Below are positions 17,187 through 29,423 of a DNA stretch of 64,000 bases, piece by piece. Position numbers and translations under genes: made by a program. This DNA is from Psychrobacter sp. PL19 (GTDB lineage: Bacteria; Pseudomonadota; Gammaproteobacteria; Pseudomonadales; Moraxellaceae). The stretch lies in contig NZ_JAGING010000001.1 in NCBI RefSeq assembly GCF_017875835.1, positions 434,001 through 498,000 of the forward strand, given 5' to 3'. Numbering within the stretch: position 1 is the stretch's first letter; every line of letters begins with the position of its first letter. The notes beneath the pieces are model-generated. The model did not search any database and was not told the origin of the DNA. It saw only the letters and a list, made by a program, of their open reading frames with translations.

Positions 17187-18881
17187 TTAAGACAAACGTC
17201 TGATATGAGCGAGCAGCTGATTAGTGGACGTATCAAAATGGCTGTCGCTATCCTGTTGTAACGCTTGATAAACCGTTTCTGCCATTTGCTTACCCATCTC
17301 AACGCCCCATTGGTCAAACGGGTTGATATCCCAAATACTGGCCATCACGTAGACCTTGTGTTCATATAGCGCAACCAACGCCCCCAAACTATGTGGGGTC
17401 AACTCATCGATTAATAAGGTAGTTGAAGGCTGATTACCACGATAGTGCTTATATTTATCCGACTCACAAACTGCAGCTACGTCAGTGGGGTCAGTGGGGT
17501 CAGTGGGGTCAGTATCAACAATAGCGGCATTACCAAAGGCCAATACGCGACTTTGTGCCAAACAATTAGCTAGTGATAGCTCATGTTGTTGTTGCAATGA
17601 GGCATTTTGCAACTCATCACTATAGTGACGAACGCAAGCAATAAAGTCGCAAGAGACATGCTGAGTGCCTTGATGCAGCAGCTGATAAAAGGCATGCTGG
17701 GCGTTAGAGCCGACCTCTCCCCATAAAATTGGACAGGTATCATATTCAATATGCTCGCCACTGTGAGTAACAGACTTACCATTACTTTCCATCTCTAGTT
17801 GGGTTAAATAGCTGGGCAAGTAGCCCAAGCGCCCATCATAAGGCAGTACTGTGTGGGCATGAATGTGTAAAAAAGTGCTGTTCCAAACCGCCAGCAAGCC
17901 CAACAGCACGGGTAAGTTATCAGCAAAATCGGCAGTGGCAAAATGCACATCCATACTATGGGCGCCTGCTAGCAACTCGCGAAACTGAACCATGCCAATG
18001 CGGATAGCAATAGCCAACCCAATCGCTGACCATAAGGAAAAACGCCCACCAACCCAGTCCCAAAGCTGTAATTGATGCTCAGAGTGAATCCCCCAAGCGC
18101 TCATTTTTGCGCTATTGGCTGAAATACCAATAAAATGCCGGCGCAGTACACTGTCTTGAGTGCCCGCTCGCAACGTTGCAGTAGCCAGCAACCACGACAG
18201 CGCAGTCTTGGCATTAGACAGGGTATCAACGGTCCCAAAAGACTTAGAGGAAATAATAAACAGCGTGGTCTCAGCGTTCAAGCGCTTGAGCAAATTATCA
18301 AGCTGGCTGCCATCCATATTAGAAACAAAATGCACTATGATGTCAGTATCTGCCCATTCATCGAGCGCAGTGGTCGCCATTAGCGGCCCTAAATCAGAAC
18401 CACCCACCCCAATATTGACCACATCAGTAATCGCCTTACCCGAAAATCCGCGCCATGAACCGCTACGGATGCGCTGAGACAAACGCTCAACTTGCGCCAG
18501 ACTATGATGTACATCAGCCACCACATCTTGCTCACCGACTTGCAACGTTGCAGTAGCTGGTAAACGCAGAGCGGTATGAAGTGCTGCGCGCTCTTCGCTA
18601 GTATTGACCATAGCACCTTGCAGTAGCGCTTTAATATGCCCTTGCAAATCACAGCTAGTGGCCAAATCCAATAAACTTGCCAGTACCGTATCATCAATGC
18701 ACTGCTTACTATAGTCCATGTATAGCGCACCAGATTGGGCACTAAAACGCTGGGTACGATCTTTATCTTGGTTAAATAACCTTGTTAACGGCCGCGACTG
18801 GTCGGCCAACTGCTGTAATTGTGACCAGTATTTGGAATTTCGGGCACTATTTTGTGCTTGAACTTGCGGCATATTATTCAT
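17187..18881 (-). CDS. pgi: Glucose-6-phosphate isomerase
   Basis: Interconverts glucose-6-P and fructose-6-P. Signatures: GVGGSDLGP, SSKSFGTVDTLSNA, DWVGGRFSLWSAIG, the glutamate region LEMESNGKSV, the histidine in NAQHAFYQLLHQGT and the C-terminal INPFDQWGVEMGK. Length 564. About residue 460 is interrupted by a (DPT)n insert from a 9-bp DNA repeat. The start overlaps the end of galU by 8 bases; an ATG three codons later is also possible. It shares a strand with galE, galU and the ugd-like gene. Confidence 0.96.
   Translation of the reverse strand: MNNMPQVQAQNSARNSKYWSQLQQLADQSRPLTRLFNQDKDRTQRFSAQSGALYMDYSKQCIDDTVLASLLDLATSCDLQGHIKALLQGAMVNTSEERAALHTALRLPATATLQVGEQDVVADVHHSLAQVERLSQRIRSGSWRGFSGKAITDVVNIGVGGSDLGPLMATTALDEWADTDIIVHFVSNMDGSQLDNLLKRLNAETTLFIISSKSFGTVDTLSNAKTALSWLLATATLRAGTQDSVLRRHFIGISANSAKMSAWGIHSEHQLQLWDWVGGRFSLWSAIGLAIAIRIGMVQFRELLAGAHSMDVHFATADFADNLPVLLGLLAVWNSTFLHIHAHTVLPYDGRLGYLPSYLTQLEMESNGKSVTHSGEHIEYDTCPILWGEVGSNAQHAFYQLLHQGTQHVSCDFIACVRHYSDELQNASLQQQHELSLANCLAQSRVLAFGNAAIVDTDPTDPTDPTDVAAVCESDKYKHYRGNQPSTTLLIDELTPHSLGALVALYEHKVYVMASIWDINPFDQWGVEMGKQMAETVYQALQQDSDSHFDTSTNQLLAHIRRLS
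17481..17514 (-). repeat. 9-bp tandem repeat inside pgi
   Basis: Three perfect and one partial copies of GTCAGTGGG (plus strand) encode Asp-Pro-Thr repeats in a probable surface loop. Confidence 0.85.
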
Positions 18882-19788
18882 CGGCTTCTAATTGACGTTC
18901 AGCAAAATAAATAAATGCCTGCATATAAGAGCGCATATCACCAGCATCATAGCTGTTACCACGCATGGTAGTGACGTTAACGCCATGCTGGCTAATCAGC
19001 GCATCAATAGCGTCGGTTAGCTGAATCTCGCCACCAACAGAAGCCGTGGTATTGGCCAGATAATCAAAGATTGCATTACTAAATACATAACGTCCGACTA
19101 CCGCCAGCCGTGATGGTGCATCTGCTAGACTGGGCTTTTCAACAAAGCCTGCCACCTTAAAGCTAGCATTGGCAGACATGTCGTCAGCCCTATTTGACTG
19201 GCTAGCGGTGGCGGCGTCGCTGTTATTATTACCATCAAAGCTGTCACTAAGTTTAGCAATACCGTACTTATGCACCTCTTTATCAGCCACTTTATCCACT
19301 AGTATCTGTGAATGACCGTCGTTGACGAACGCTGTAATCATAAAAGCTAAGTTGTCAGTGGACAGGTCGGTAATGAAGGGGTCCAGCACCACATCAGGCA
19401 GTAGCACTGTAAAATCATTATCACCAATGATGGGACGCGCTGCTAATACGGCATGGCCAAGACCAAGCGCTTTACCTTGACGTATCATAGAGACCGTCAC
19501 ATCCTCTGGTAGCCAGTTTAAGCTATCAGCCAGCACATCTTTACCTTTATGACGCAACTGAGTGTCAAGCTCAGCATTGATATCGAAGTAGTTTTCGATG
19601 GCGCTTTTTTGGGCGTGACCGACCAGCACGATATGCTTAATACCAGCAGCGATAGCCTCTTCGACCACATAATGAATAGCAGGACGATTGCCTAGTGGTA
19701 ATAGCTCTTTAGGTATCGCTTTCGACAATGGCAACATACGCGTACCAAAGCCGGCAACCGGAATAACAGCATGAGTGATTTTTTTCAT
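18874..19788 (-). CDS. galU: UTP--glucose-1-phosphate uridylyltransferase
   Basis: Makes UDP-glucose from UTP and glucose-1-P. The nucleotide-binding start is PVAGFGTRMLPLSKAIPKELLPL, followed by VEEAIAAGI, GLGHAVL and the DVVLD metal site. The GFVEKP motif is near residue 218 and GEIQLTDAI near 256. A polar insert of about 20 residues (N/D/S-rich, around residue 190) is not usual. It lies between galE and pgi. The product feeds GalE and, in relatives, Ugd, whose homologue here is degenerate. Confidence 0.95.
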   Translation of the reverse strand: MKKITHAVIPVAGFGTRMLPLSKAIPKELLPLGNRPAIHYVVEEAIAAGIKHIVLVGHAQKSAIENYFDINAELDTQLRHKGKDVLADSLNWLPEDVTVSMIRQGKALGLGHAVLAARPIIGDNDFTVLLPDVVLDPFITDLSTDNLAFMITAFVNDGHSQILVDKVADKEVHKYGIAKLSDSFDGNNNSDAATASQSNRADDMSANASFKVAGFVEKPSLADAPSRLAVVGRYVFSNAIFDYLANTTASVGGEIQLTDAIDALISQHGVNVTTMRGNSYDAGDMRSYMQAFIYFAERQLEADE

Positions 19789-19918
19789 AGTGGTAAGGCT
19801 ACATTAAAAGGATAAAGTAAATCTCAATAATGAATCATTATTAAGTCAATATGCTGCGATATTTTTTGTATTTTCGGGACGTTTTAGACTTTCAGGGTTG
19901 TTATTTCCTAGCGTCTTC

Positions 19919-20956
19919 TTACTTTTTAGATACGCTGTAACCATCCGGATTCATGCTTTGCCAACGCCAAGTGTCTTGGCACATATCAGCAATAGACAGC
20001 TTTGCCTGCCAGCCTAATAATGATTGCGCCTTATCAGCACTAGCATAGCAGCTGGCAATATCACCGGCGCGGCGATCGGCAAACTGATAGGGAATATTTT
20101 GTCCAGATACTTTGGTAAAAGCAGTAACTAACTCTAATACTGAGCTGCCTTTGCCAGTACCGAGATTAATGGGTAAAAAACCGACAGCTGATGTCTGTTT
20201 TTCTAAATAATTGAGCGCAGCCACGTGACCTTGTGCCAAATCAGTGACATGAATAAAGTCACGTACTCCGGTACCATCCACAGTCGGATAATCATTACCA
20301 AAAATACTGAGCTTAGCTAACTTGCCGACTGCGACTTGGGAGATATAAGGCATTAAGTTATTAGGGATATCGTTTGGGTCTTCACCGATCTGACCTGATG
20401 GATGCGCACCGACTGGGTTAAAGTATCTAAGGGTAATTAAACTCCAGTCGCTATCTGATACCACTAGGTCTTCTAAAATATATTCAACGACTAGCTTACT
20501 TTGGCCATAAGGGTTGGTACAAGAGCGCGGTGAGTTCTCATCGATAGGCAGAACTTCAGGATCGCCGTATACAGTAGCAGAGGAAGAGAAGACAAAGTTG
20601 TTGATCTTGTATTCCGCCATAACTTCCAGCAGATTGACAGTACCGCTAACGTTATTATTATAATACATCAAAGGCTTAGCGACAGATTCACCAACAGCCT
20701 TGAATCCAGCAAAATGAATCACGCCAAAGAATGAATGGGCCTCAAACACTTCTCGAAGTCGCTTAACATCACGAATATCACCTTCGACGAATTCGATAGG
20801 GGCAGCAATAATCTGCGAGACACGATTGACAGCCTCATAACTACTATTAGACAGATTGTCATAGATGACAATCTCATAACCGGCTTGATGCAGAGCGATA
20901 CAAGTATGAGAGCCAATATATCCGGCGCCGCCCGTCACTAATATTTTATTCTTCAT
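19919..20956 (-). CDS. galE: UDP-glucose 4-epimerase
   Basis: Extended SDR that interconverts UDP-glucose and UDP-galactose. The NAD motif is VTGGAGYIGSHTC at residues 6-18, then SSSATVYG, the catalytic YGQSK and the substrate segment RYFNPVGAHPSG. I start at the ATG at 20956 (MKNKILVTGG, 346 residues). The frame extends upstream through the sucD terminator and that part is not family-like. It heads the galE-galU-pgi-ugd minus-strand cluster. Confidence 0.95.
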   Translation of the reverse strand: MKNKILVTGGAGYIGSHTCIALHQAGYEIVIYDNLSNSSYEAVNRVSQIIAAPIEFVEGDIRDVKRLREVFEAHSFFGVIHFAGFKAVGESVAKPLMYYNNNVSGTVNLLEVMAEYKINNFVFSSSATVYGDPEVLPIDENSPRSCTNPYGQSKLVVEYILEDLVVSDSDWSLITLRYFNPVGAHPSGQIGEDPNDIPNNLMPYISQVAVGKLAKLSIFGNDYPTVDGTGVRDFIHVTDLAQGHVAALNYLEKQTSAVGFLPINLGTGKGSSVLELVTAFTKVSGQNIPYQFADRRAGDIASCYASADKAQSLLGWQAKLSIADMCQDTWRWQSMNPDGYSVSKK

Positions 20957-20984
20957 GCCAACACCCAGAGCAGTTTTTAAAACA

Positions 20985-21013
20985 AAAAAAAGACACCCCA
21001 TTGTAGGGGTGTC
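20985..21013 (-). terminator. Terminator of the sucCD operon
   Basis: An 8-bp GC-rich stem (20992-20999 with 21006-21013) around a 6-nt loop. On the minus strand it is followed by a run of eight Ts. It separates sucD from galE. Confidence 0.88.
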
Positions 21014-21090
21014 CTTGATGTTTTTCAATACGGTTTTAATAGTTAGCTAATAGCTCAAATAATAGACTGGCCAAGAGGCCGAAGCCCATA

Positions 21091-21966
21091 CTACCAACCT
21101 GTGACTTCTTTCAACTTGTCGCCAAGTTTTGATGGGTCACGGGTATAAGCGATGCCAGCATCTTCAAAAGCTTTGAATTTCTCTTCAGCTGTCCCTTGTC
21201 CACCTGAGATAATAGCGCCGGCATGACCCATACGCTTGCCTTCAGGAGCGGTGACACCAGCAATATAGCCAACAACTGGCTTAGTGACATGGTCTTTGAT
21301 ATAAGCGGCCGCTTCTTCTTCAGCCGTACCACCAATCTCACCGATTAGGATGATAGCTTCCGTTTGTGGATCATCTTGGAACAGTTTCAACGCATCAATC
21401 TGGTTCATACCAGGGATAGGATCACCACCGATACCGATACAGGTTGACTGACCAAAACCAAGTTTAGTGGTTTGAGCGACCGCTTCATAAGTCAAGGTAC
21501 CAGAGCGTGAGATGATGCCCACTTTACCTGGCATATGGATATGACCAGGCATGATGCCGATTTTGCATTCGCCTGGGGTGATAACGCCCGGGCAGTTAGG
21601 ACCCACTAGACGCACATCGCCTGCTTCTTCGAGATAACGTTTGGCTTTTAGCATATCGATAGTCGGTACGCCTTCAGTGATCACCACGATCAGCTTCACA
21701 CCAGCATCAATGGCTTCAACGATAGAATCGAGTACGAATGGAGCCGGTACATAAATAACAGAAGCGTCAGCTTGAGTGGCTTCCATCGCCTCGCTCATAG
21801 TGTTGAATACGGGTAGACCTAGATGCGTTTGACCACCTTTACCTGGGGTTACGCCGCCGACAACTTTAGTACCATATTCGATGGCTTGTTCAGAATGGAA
21901 CGTACCATTTTTACCGGTGAAACCTTGTACCAATACTTTGGTATTTTTATCGATTAATACACTCAT
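21091..21966 (-). CDS. sucD: Succinyl-CoA synthetase alpha subunit (ADP-forming)
   Basis: Forms the alpha2beta2 or alpha-beta ligase with SucC, converting succinyl-CoA to succinate with nucleotide triphosphate production in the TCA cycle. Visible motifs: the CoA-binding start [37 protein letters not shown] and the phosphohistidine loop [12 protein letters not shown]. Length 291 is standard. It follows sucC by about 137 bp. Confidence 0.97.
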   Translation of the reverse strand: MSVLIDKNTKVLVQGFTGKNGTFHSEQAIEYGTKVVGGVTPGKGGQTHLGLPVFNTMSEAMEATQADASVIYVPAPFVLDSIVEAIDAGVKLIVVITEGVPTIDMLKAKRYLEEAGDVRLVGPNCPGVITPGECKIGIMPGHIHMPGKVGIISRSGTLTYEAVAQTTKLGFGQSTCIGIGGDPIPGMNQIDALKLFQDDPQTEAIILIGEIGGTAEEEAAAYIKDHVTKPVVGYIAGVTAPEGKRMGHAGAIISGGQGTAEEKFKAFEDAGIAYTRDPSKLGDKLKEVTGW

Positions 21967-22103
21967 TATTTTATCCTTGTATTCGGTTGTCTTGTAATAG
22001 CCGCTTAGCTATTGAACTGCTTATCAAGCTAGTTATCATATCCAGCAATAAGCATCAACAACTAAGCTACTGCTATTACGCCTTGACTCCTGTGTTTAAG
22101 CGC

Positions 22104-23270
22104 TTAGGCTTTAACAGCGTCGACAATTTTGTGTGCAGCGTCTGATAAACCTTGGGCTGAAATAAGGTTCAAGCCAGAGTCCTGTAGGATCTGAATGCCT
22201 TTTTCAGCGTTGTTGCCTTCTAGGCGCACAACCACCGGTACTTTTACGTCGACTTCTTTAATAGCAGCGATAATAGCTTCTGCGATCATGTCACAACGTA
22301 CAATACCACCGAAGATGTTAATTAAAACACCTTCAACGCTGCTGTCTTCAAGGATAATCTTGAATGCTTCAACAACGCGATCTTTAGTTGCCCCGCCGCC
22401 AACGTCCAAGAAGTTAGCAGGCTTGCCGCCATACAGTTTGATGATGTCCATGGTGGCCATTGCCAGACCGGCACCGTTTACCATACAACCGATGTTACCT
22501 TCTAGAGCAACATAGTTTAGATCAAACTCAGCCGCTTTTAGCTCACGCTCATTCTCTTGTGACTTGTCTTGTAGCGCTGCAATTTTAGGCAGACGATATA
22601 GCGCATTTGAATCGATACCGATTTTGCCATCAACACAAACAATCTCGCCGTTTTCACGAATGGCTAATGGGTTAATCTCTAACAAAGCAAAGTCGTTTTC
22701 AACGAATGCTTGATAAGCACCCGTCATTATTTTGACGAACTGATTGATTTGCTTGCCTTCCATACCTAATTTAAACGCCACATCGCGCGCTTGATAAGGC
22801 ATCAGGCCTACTAATGGATCAACGTTGACTTTGAATATTTTTTCTGGGGTCTCATTAGCGACTTCTTCAATATCAACGCCGCCTTCAGTTGAGGCCATAA
22901 AGGTTACTCGACGGGTAGCACGATCAACAACGGCGCCAAGATATAGCTCAGTTTGTACTGGGTACATATCTTCTGCAACCAATACGAAGTTGACCGGTTG
23001 GCCATCAGCGTCAGTTTGGAAGGTAACTAAGTTAGTACCGATCAAATCGTCAGTCACTTTCTTAGCTTCTTCACGAGTCTTAACCAATTGCACACCGCCC
23101 GCTTTACCACGGCCGCCCGCATGTACTTGCGCTTTAATAATTGCGATGTCAGTTGGGGTTTTATCAAAAGCCGCGGCCGCTTCGTCGCCACTATAGGCAA
23201 TGATGCCTTCTTGAATGGGCAATCCGTAGCTTTTTAATAGCTCTTTGGCTTGATACTCATGTAAATTCAT
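22104..23270 (-). CDS. sucC: Succinyl-CoA synthetase beta subunit
   Basis: ATP-grasp subunit, 388 residues. Motifs: the start [40 protein letters not shown] and the late [12 protein letters not shown]. It binds nucleotide and succinate and partners with SucD just downstream. AAGGA lies ahead of the ATG. It follows lpd by 135 bp; that gap contains an 8-bp inverted repeat (23347-23354 with 23381-23388) of uncertain meaning. Confidence 0.97.
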   Translation of the reverse strand: MNLHEYQAKELLKSYGLPIQEGIIAYSGDEAAAAFDKTPTDIAIIKAQVHAGGRGKAGGVQLVKTREEAKKVTDDLIGTNLVTFQTDADGQPVNFVLVAEDMYPVQTELYLGAVVDRATRRVTFMASTEGGVDIEEVANETPEKIFKVNVDPLVGLMPYQARDVAFKLGMEGKQINQFVKIMTGAYQAFVENDFALLEINPLAIRENGEIVCVDGKIGIDSNALYRLPKIAALQDKSQENERELKAAEFDLNYVALEGNIGCMVNGAGLAMATMDIIKLYGGKPANFLDVGGGATKDRVVEAFKIILEDSSVEGVLINIFGGIVRCDMIAEAIIAAIKEVDVKVPVVVRLEGNNAEKGIQILQDSGLNLISAQGLSDAAHKIVDAVKA

Positions 23271-23405
23271 TGATTGTATCCTTTATTTTTTACAATTAAT
23301 AAAAAGTGAAAACAAGTGCGTCGCAATATCCGTCTGGCGCACTTGCGATCTCAGCAACAGCCTAATAATGACAGCGGTTACTGAGATCAGGTTGTAGCAG
23401 AGGCG

Positions 23406-24881
<1,476 letters not shown>

Positions 24882-25046
24882 TTAATGTAGTGTTCAGATC
24901 ATTTAAACAAGCCGCATGCCAACCGTATAGTCAATACGCTACTTCAGTAGGCTATATGCGTTTATCATTGATTGATAATAATGAATGATTACCAGATTTA
25001 CTTAAAGTATTACTTACACGGTGATGAGATGTGAAGAATAGCTAAG

Positions 25047-25091
25047 ATCTAAATGACTAACATCTAGATGACTAAGTTCTAAATAACTAGG
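25047..25091. repeat. 15-bp tandem repeat between sucB and lpd
   Basis: Three imperfect copies of a 15-base unit (consensus ATCTAAATGACTAAG) at 25047, 25062 and 25077. It is non-coding. Confidence 0.7.
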
Positions 25092-25110
25092 ATAACCAAG
25101 ATAATAGAGA

Positions 25111-25146
25111 TAAAAAGCTTGTATTAGCAGTTGCCAATACAAGCTT
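25111..25146 (-). terminator. Terminator after sucB
   Basis: A perfect 11-bp stem (25115-25125 with 25136-25146) with a 10-nt loop, followed on the minus strand by TTTTTA. It suggests that sucAB transcription ends before lpd. Confidence 0.75.
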
Positions 25147-25152
25147 GCAAGC

Positions 25153-26424
25153 TTATAAGTCTAGTAACAGCAATGCTGGATCTTCGACTAGATCCTTGAT
25201 GGTGACTAAGAACTGTACCGCTTCTTTACCATCAATCATACGATGATCATAAGATAATGCCAGATACATCATAGGTAGAATTTCAACCTTACCATTGACA
25301 GCCATTGGACGGTCATTGATAGCGTGCATACCTAAGATAGCGGTCTGCGGTGGATTCAAGATAGGCGTAGACATGAGTGAACCGAATACACCACCGTTTG
25401 AGATAGTAAAGGTACCACCAGTCATGTCTTCTAGACCCAGTTTGCCTTTTTGCGCCAGACCGCCAAGCTCACGGATCTTACTTTCGACATCCGCCATGCT
25501 CATTTGATCAGTATCACGCAATACCGGTACTACTAAGCCACGATCTGATGATACGGCCACACCAATATCATAGTAACCATGATAAACGATATCGTCGCCA
25601 TCTAATGAGGCGTTAACCGCTGGGAAACGTTTCAATGCTTCAGTTGCGGCACGTATGAACAAGGACATGAAACCTAGACGGACACCATGACGCTTCTCAA
25701 AACGGTCTTTATACTGGGCACGAAGATCCATCAAGGGCTTCATGTTGACTTCGTTGAACGTGGTCAACATCGCCGTATCTTGTGAGGCTGATAACAAACG
25801 CTCAGCCACGCGCTTACGCAGACGAGTCATAGGCACACGTTTTTCAGTGCGTTCGCCAGTTGATTCAGCAACAGGACGACCACTGTCAGAAGTGATGCTA
25901 TTATCCGCTTTCAATGTTGGACTGGTCATATCAGTCTTGGTAACGCGACCACCACGGCCACTACCTTCGACATCTTTAGGGTCGACACCAGACTCTTTGG
26001 CTGCTTTGCGTACCGCTGGGCTTTGATCTTTATGATCCGCTTCAACACTGTCTTTTGTATCAGTGCTTTTGTTGTCAGTGGCCTGTACCGGCTCGCCGCC
26101 ATCAGCTGCTTGTTTTGCTTGCACAGGAGCTGCAGGTTGGTCTGGATCTACCGCAGGTTCACTGCTAGTCTCAGCAGCACCCGCGCTCGCACCAGCTTCG
26201 AATTCTGCAATGAGCTCATCAGACAAAACGGTGTCATCAACGTGCTTGACAATCTTAGTGACTACCCCATTATCAGGTGCAACCACTTCTAGTACTACTT
26301 TATCAGTTTCGATTTCTGCTAATAAGTCATCACGGTTAACTTGTTGGCCTTCAGTGACATGCCATTCAACGATCGTGCCATCGGCAACCGATTCTGGAAA
26401 AACGGGGGCTTTTATTTCAGCCAT
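25153..26424 (-). CDS. sucB: Dihydrolipoyllysine succinyltransferase (2-oxoglutarate dehydrogenase E2)
   Basis: Core of the 2-oxoglutarate dehydrogenase complex. One lipoyl domain (residues 1-77, lipoylated lysine in [11 protein letters not shown]), an Ala/Pro/acidic linker, a peripheral-subunit-binding domain ([20 protein letters not shown]) and the acyltransferase core ending in [12 protein letters not shown] with the catalytic histidine. Length 423. AAGGAG precedes the ATG. It lies 131 bp after sucA. Confidence 0.97.
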   Translation of the reverse strand: MAEIKAPVFPESVADGTIVEWHVTEGQQVNRDDLLAEIETDKVVLEVVAPDNGVVTKIVKHVDDTVLSDELIAEFEAGASAGAAETSSEPAVDPDQPAAPVQAKQAADGGEPVQATDNKSTDTKDSVEADHKDQSPAVRKAAKESGVDPKDVEGSGRGGRVTKTDMTSPTLKADNSITSDSGRPVAESTGERTEKRVPMTRLRKRVAERLLSASQDTAMLTTFNEVNMKPLMDLRAQYKDRFEKRHGVRLGFMSLFIRAATEALKRFPAVNASLDGDDIVYHGYYDIGVAVSSDRGLVVPVLRDTDQMSMADVESKIRELGGLAQKGKLGLEDMTGGTFTISNGGVFGSLMSTPILNPPQTAILGMHAINDRPMAVNGKVEILPMMYLALSYDHRMIDGKEAVQFLVTIKDLVEDPALLLLDL

Positions 26425-26555
26425 CGATATACTCCTTAGATTTAGATATTACTATTTATTATTGAGTCGTGATAGGCAGTCAGCTTAAGTAATAAAGGGC
26501 TGACTGTCACCGCCTGATTGCTATATCTTATATTGGTAACTTTGGTTCAGATAAA

Positions 26556-29423
26556 CTATTTAGCCAACTCATCGACACTAACGCCAAGACCACCAGCGAT
26601 TAATGCTTGTTGCTGCTGAAGGTGTAGTTTTGCAGAACCCGTTGCAGGTGCAGCACTAGCTGGACGTGCGACTGGCTCTAATACTCTGGCTTTGGTTGGA
26701 TGCGGCACCACAATACGGTACATATCAGGAGCCAAGTAATACCAGGCACCTTGATTCAACGGCTCTTCTTGCGTCCAGACAATCTCAGCTAAGTTGCTGT
26801 ATTTTTCAATCTCAGCGACTAGGCGCGTCTCTGGCAATGGATATAACTGCTCAATACGAACGATAGCAACATGGTCAAGACCTAAGGCACGGCGCTGCTC
26901 AAGTAAGTCATAATAAACCTTACCACCACACAATACTAAGCGTGTGATCTTGTCGGCATCTTGCTGATCTATTTCTGGTAATATAGTCTCAAACTTACCG
27001 TTAGCCAACTCTTCTAACTGAGAGGTCGCCAGCTTATGACGCAGCAAACTCTTCGGTGACATGACAATCAATGGCTTACGAATTGGACGTACCGCTTGAC
27101 GACGAAGCGCATGATATATTTGCGCCGGCGTCGTCGGGGTAATGACTTGCATATTGTCTTCAGCACACAGCTGTAAGAAGCGTTCAAGACGGGCTGAAGA
27201 ATGCTCAGGGCCTTGACCTTCAAAGCCGTGCGGTAATAGCATAGTTAAACCACAAACACGTTGCCATTTGGTTTCACCACTAGCGATAAACTGGTCAATG
27301 ACCACTTGTGCGCCGTTAACAAAGTCGCCAAACTGTGCCTCCCAAACGATTAATGAATTCGGAACTGTGGTCGCATAACCATATTCAAAGGCCAGAACAG
27401 CTTCTTCTGATAGCAATGAGTTATAAATGGCAAAACGCGCCTGAGTATTGCTCATATGAGCGAGCGGTACGTACATGCTACCGTCATTGATATTGTATAG
27501 CTCGCTATGGCGATGAGCGAAAGTACCGCGGCCCACATCTTCACCAGTGATACGGACCAATACGTCATCATGATCTACCAGTGTTGCATAGGCTAGAGTC
27601 TCAGCGGCACCCCAATTTAAAGGCTCTTCGCCAGTTTGCATAGCCAAGCGCTGATCAACGACTTTTTGTACTTGACGCTGTAGCGTGTAGCCCTCTGGCA
27701 TTTCTGCCATGCGACGACCATAGCCTTTCAGGATTTCAATGTCGACACTGGTATCCCAATCATCCACTAAATCGTGGCCCAAATAAGGCGCCCAATCAAT
27801 GAATAATTCAGTATTGGGCTCAAGCACTAAGGAGTTAACCACATACTCGCCACGATCAAGTGACTCGCGGTAATTGTCCTCATACTTGGTTTCTTCTTCA
27901 CTACTAATAACGCCCTCTTCAATAAGCTTTTTGGCATATATGGCACGAGTAGTAGGTAGCTTTTTAATCACTGCATACATTAGAGGCTGAGTCGCTGATG
28001 GTTCATCCGCCTCGTTATGACCGTTACGGCGATAACAAAATAAATCAATGATAATGTCTTTGCCAAACTCATGGCGATAATCTAATGCTAATTGCGCCGC
28101 GAATACTACTGACTCAGGATCATCACCGTTGACATGCAAAATAGGCGCATGTACCATTTTTGCGATGTCAGTGCAGTACTCAGTTGAGCGTGCGTCTTCT
28201 AAGCGGCTGGTGGTAAAGCCTACTTGGTTGTTAATCACAATATGTAGCGTACCGCCTGTGGTATAAGCACGGGTTTGCGACATCTGGAAAGTTTCTTGTA
28301 CCACCCCTTGGGCAGAAAATGCAGCATCACCATGAACCACGATTGGCAATACTAAATTACCATCGGTGTCATTACGACGAACTTGGCGGGCGCGTACCGA
28401 ACCTTCTAGTACAGGTGATACGATCTCAAGATGCGAGGGGTTAAAGGCTAATGCTAAATGGGCCTCACCACCTGGGGTCATGACGTTAGATGAGTAACCG
28501 TTATGATACTTTACATCGCCTGAGCCTTTTTCTGGCTGGACTTTACCATCGAATTCGTCAAACAAATCGGCTGGATTTTTGCCCAACACGTTAACCAATA
28601 AGTTTAAGCGTCCACGGTGAGCCATACCAATGACCATCTCTTTAGTGCCATAGCTACCCGCACGTTGGATGATTTCATTAAGCGCAGGGATAAAGCTTTC
28701 ACCACCTTCTAAACCAAAGCGCTTTACACCGGTATATTTACGGGCTAAATATTTCTCTAGACCTTCGGCAGCCGTTAAGCGCTCAAGAATGGATAAGCGC
28801 TTTTCTTGATCAAACTTAATATAACCTAAATTAGTTTCAAGATATTTTTCCATCCAGCGTTTTTCAGTGCTGGAGGTGACGTGCATATATTCTATGCCAA
28901 TATAACGGCAGTAGACACGCTCCATGATTTCGATAATCTCACGCAGCGGTGCTTCAGTCTTACCAATATTTAAATCACTAGTGGGATATATAGTGTCAAG
29001 GTCGGTGTCTGACAGACCGTGATAAGCAAGGCTTAAATCTTCAACCTCGGGCCGTGGGTGCAGCTCTAGAGGATCAAGCTTAGCGCGACGATGGCCACGA
29101 CGACGGTAAGCAGAAATAAGCTGCTGTACACCCATTTGCTTAGGATTGAAAGCATTGGTTGAACTGGTAGTTGCTGTAGTGTTGGCCTCAGCGCTACCTT
29201 TGTTAGCCGTTTGATTACGGGCAAGCAGTAAAAACTGTTCTTTAATCGCGTTATGTTTAACGTCATTAGGGGCTTGATACTGTTTAAAGTAATCTTGCCA
29301 ATCCGTATCGACGCTATTGGGGTCGCTTAAGAATTGTTCATAGAGAGATTCAATATAATGGGCGTTATCAGCGGCAAGCTCAGTATGGGCTACGCCAGCT
29401 GCTTCTTTAGTTATACTATTCAT
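26556..29423 (-). CDS. sucA: 2-oxoglutarate dehydrogenase E1 component
   Basis: Thiamine-diphosphate enzyme that decarboxylates 2-oxoglutarate and transfers succinyl to SucB lipoate. The N-terminal lipoyl-complex docking start is YIESLYEQFLSDPNSVDTDWQ. The region with GMAHRGRLNLLVNVLGK is a family hallmark. The TPP site appears as GDAAFSAQGVVQETFQMS and INNQVGFTTS, and the C-terminus as WTQEEPLNQGAWYY. Length 955 is normal. It begins after a long gap behind sdhB, so it likely has its own promoter. Confidence 0.97.
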   Translation of the reverse strand: MNSITKEAAGVAHTELAADNAHYIESLYEQFLSDPNSVDTDWQDYFKQYQAPNDVKHNAIKEQFLLLARNQTANKGSAEANTTATTSSTNAFNPKQMGVQQLISAYRRRGHRRAKLDPLELHPRPEVEDLSLAYHGLSDTDLDTIYPTSDLNIGKTEAPLREIIEIMERVYCRYIGIEYMHVTSSTEKRWMEKYLETNLGYIKFDQEKRLSILERLTAAEGLEKYLARKYTGVKRFGLEGGESFIPALNEIIQRAGSYGTKEMVIGMAHRGRLNLLVNVLGKNPADLFDEFDGKVQPEKGSGDVKYHNGYSSNVMTPGGEAHLALAFNPSHLEIVSPVLEGSVRARQVRRNDTDGNLVLPIVVHGDAAFSAQGVVQETFQMSQTRAYTTGGTLHIVINNQVGFTTSRLEDARSTEYCTDIAKMVHAPILHVNGDDPESVVFAAQLALDYRHEFGKDIIIDLFCYRRNGHNEADEPSATQPLMYAVIKKLPTTRAIYAKKLIEEGVISSEEETKYEDNYRESLDRGEYVVNSLVLEPNTELFIDWAPYLGHDLVDDWDTSVDIEILKGYGRRMAEMPEGYTLQRQVQKVVDQRLAMQTGEEPLNWGAAETLAYATLVDHDDVLVRITGEDVGRGTFAHRHSELYNINDGSMYVPLAHMSNTQARFAIYNSLLSEEAVLAFEYGYATTVPNSLIVWEAQFGDFVNGAQVVIDQFIASGETKWQRVCGLTMLLPHGFEGQGPEHSSARLERFLQLCAEDNMQVITPTTPAQIYHALRRQAVRPIRKPLIVMSPKSLLRHKLATSQLEELANGKFETILPEIDQQDADKITRLVLCGGKVYYDLLEQRRALGLDHVAIVRIEQLYPLPETRLVAEIEKYSNLAEIVWTQEEPLNQGAWYYLAPDMYRIVVPHPTKARVLEPVARPASAAPATGSAKLHLQQQQALIAGGLGVSVDELAK

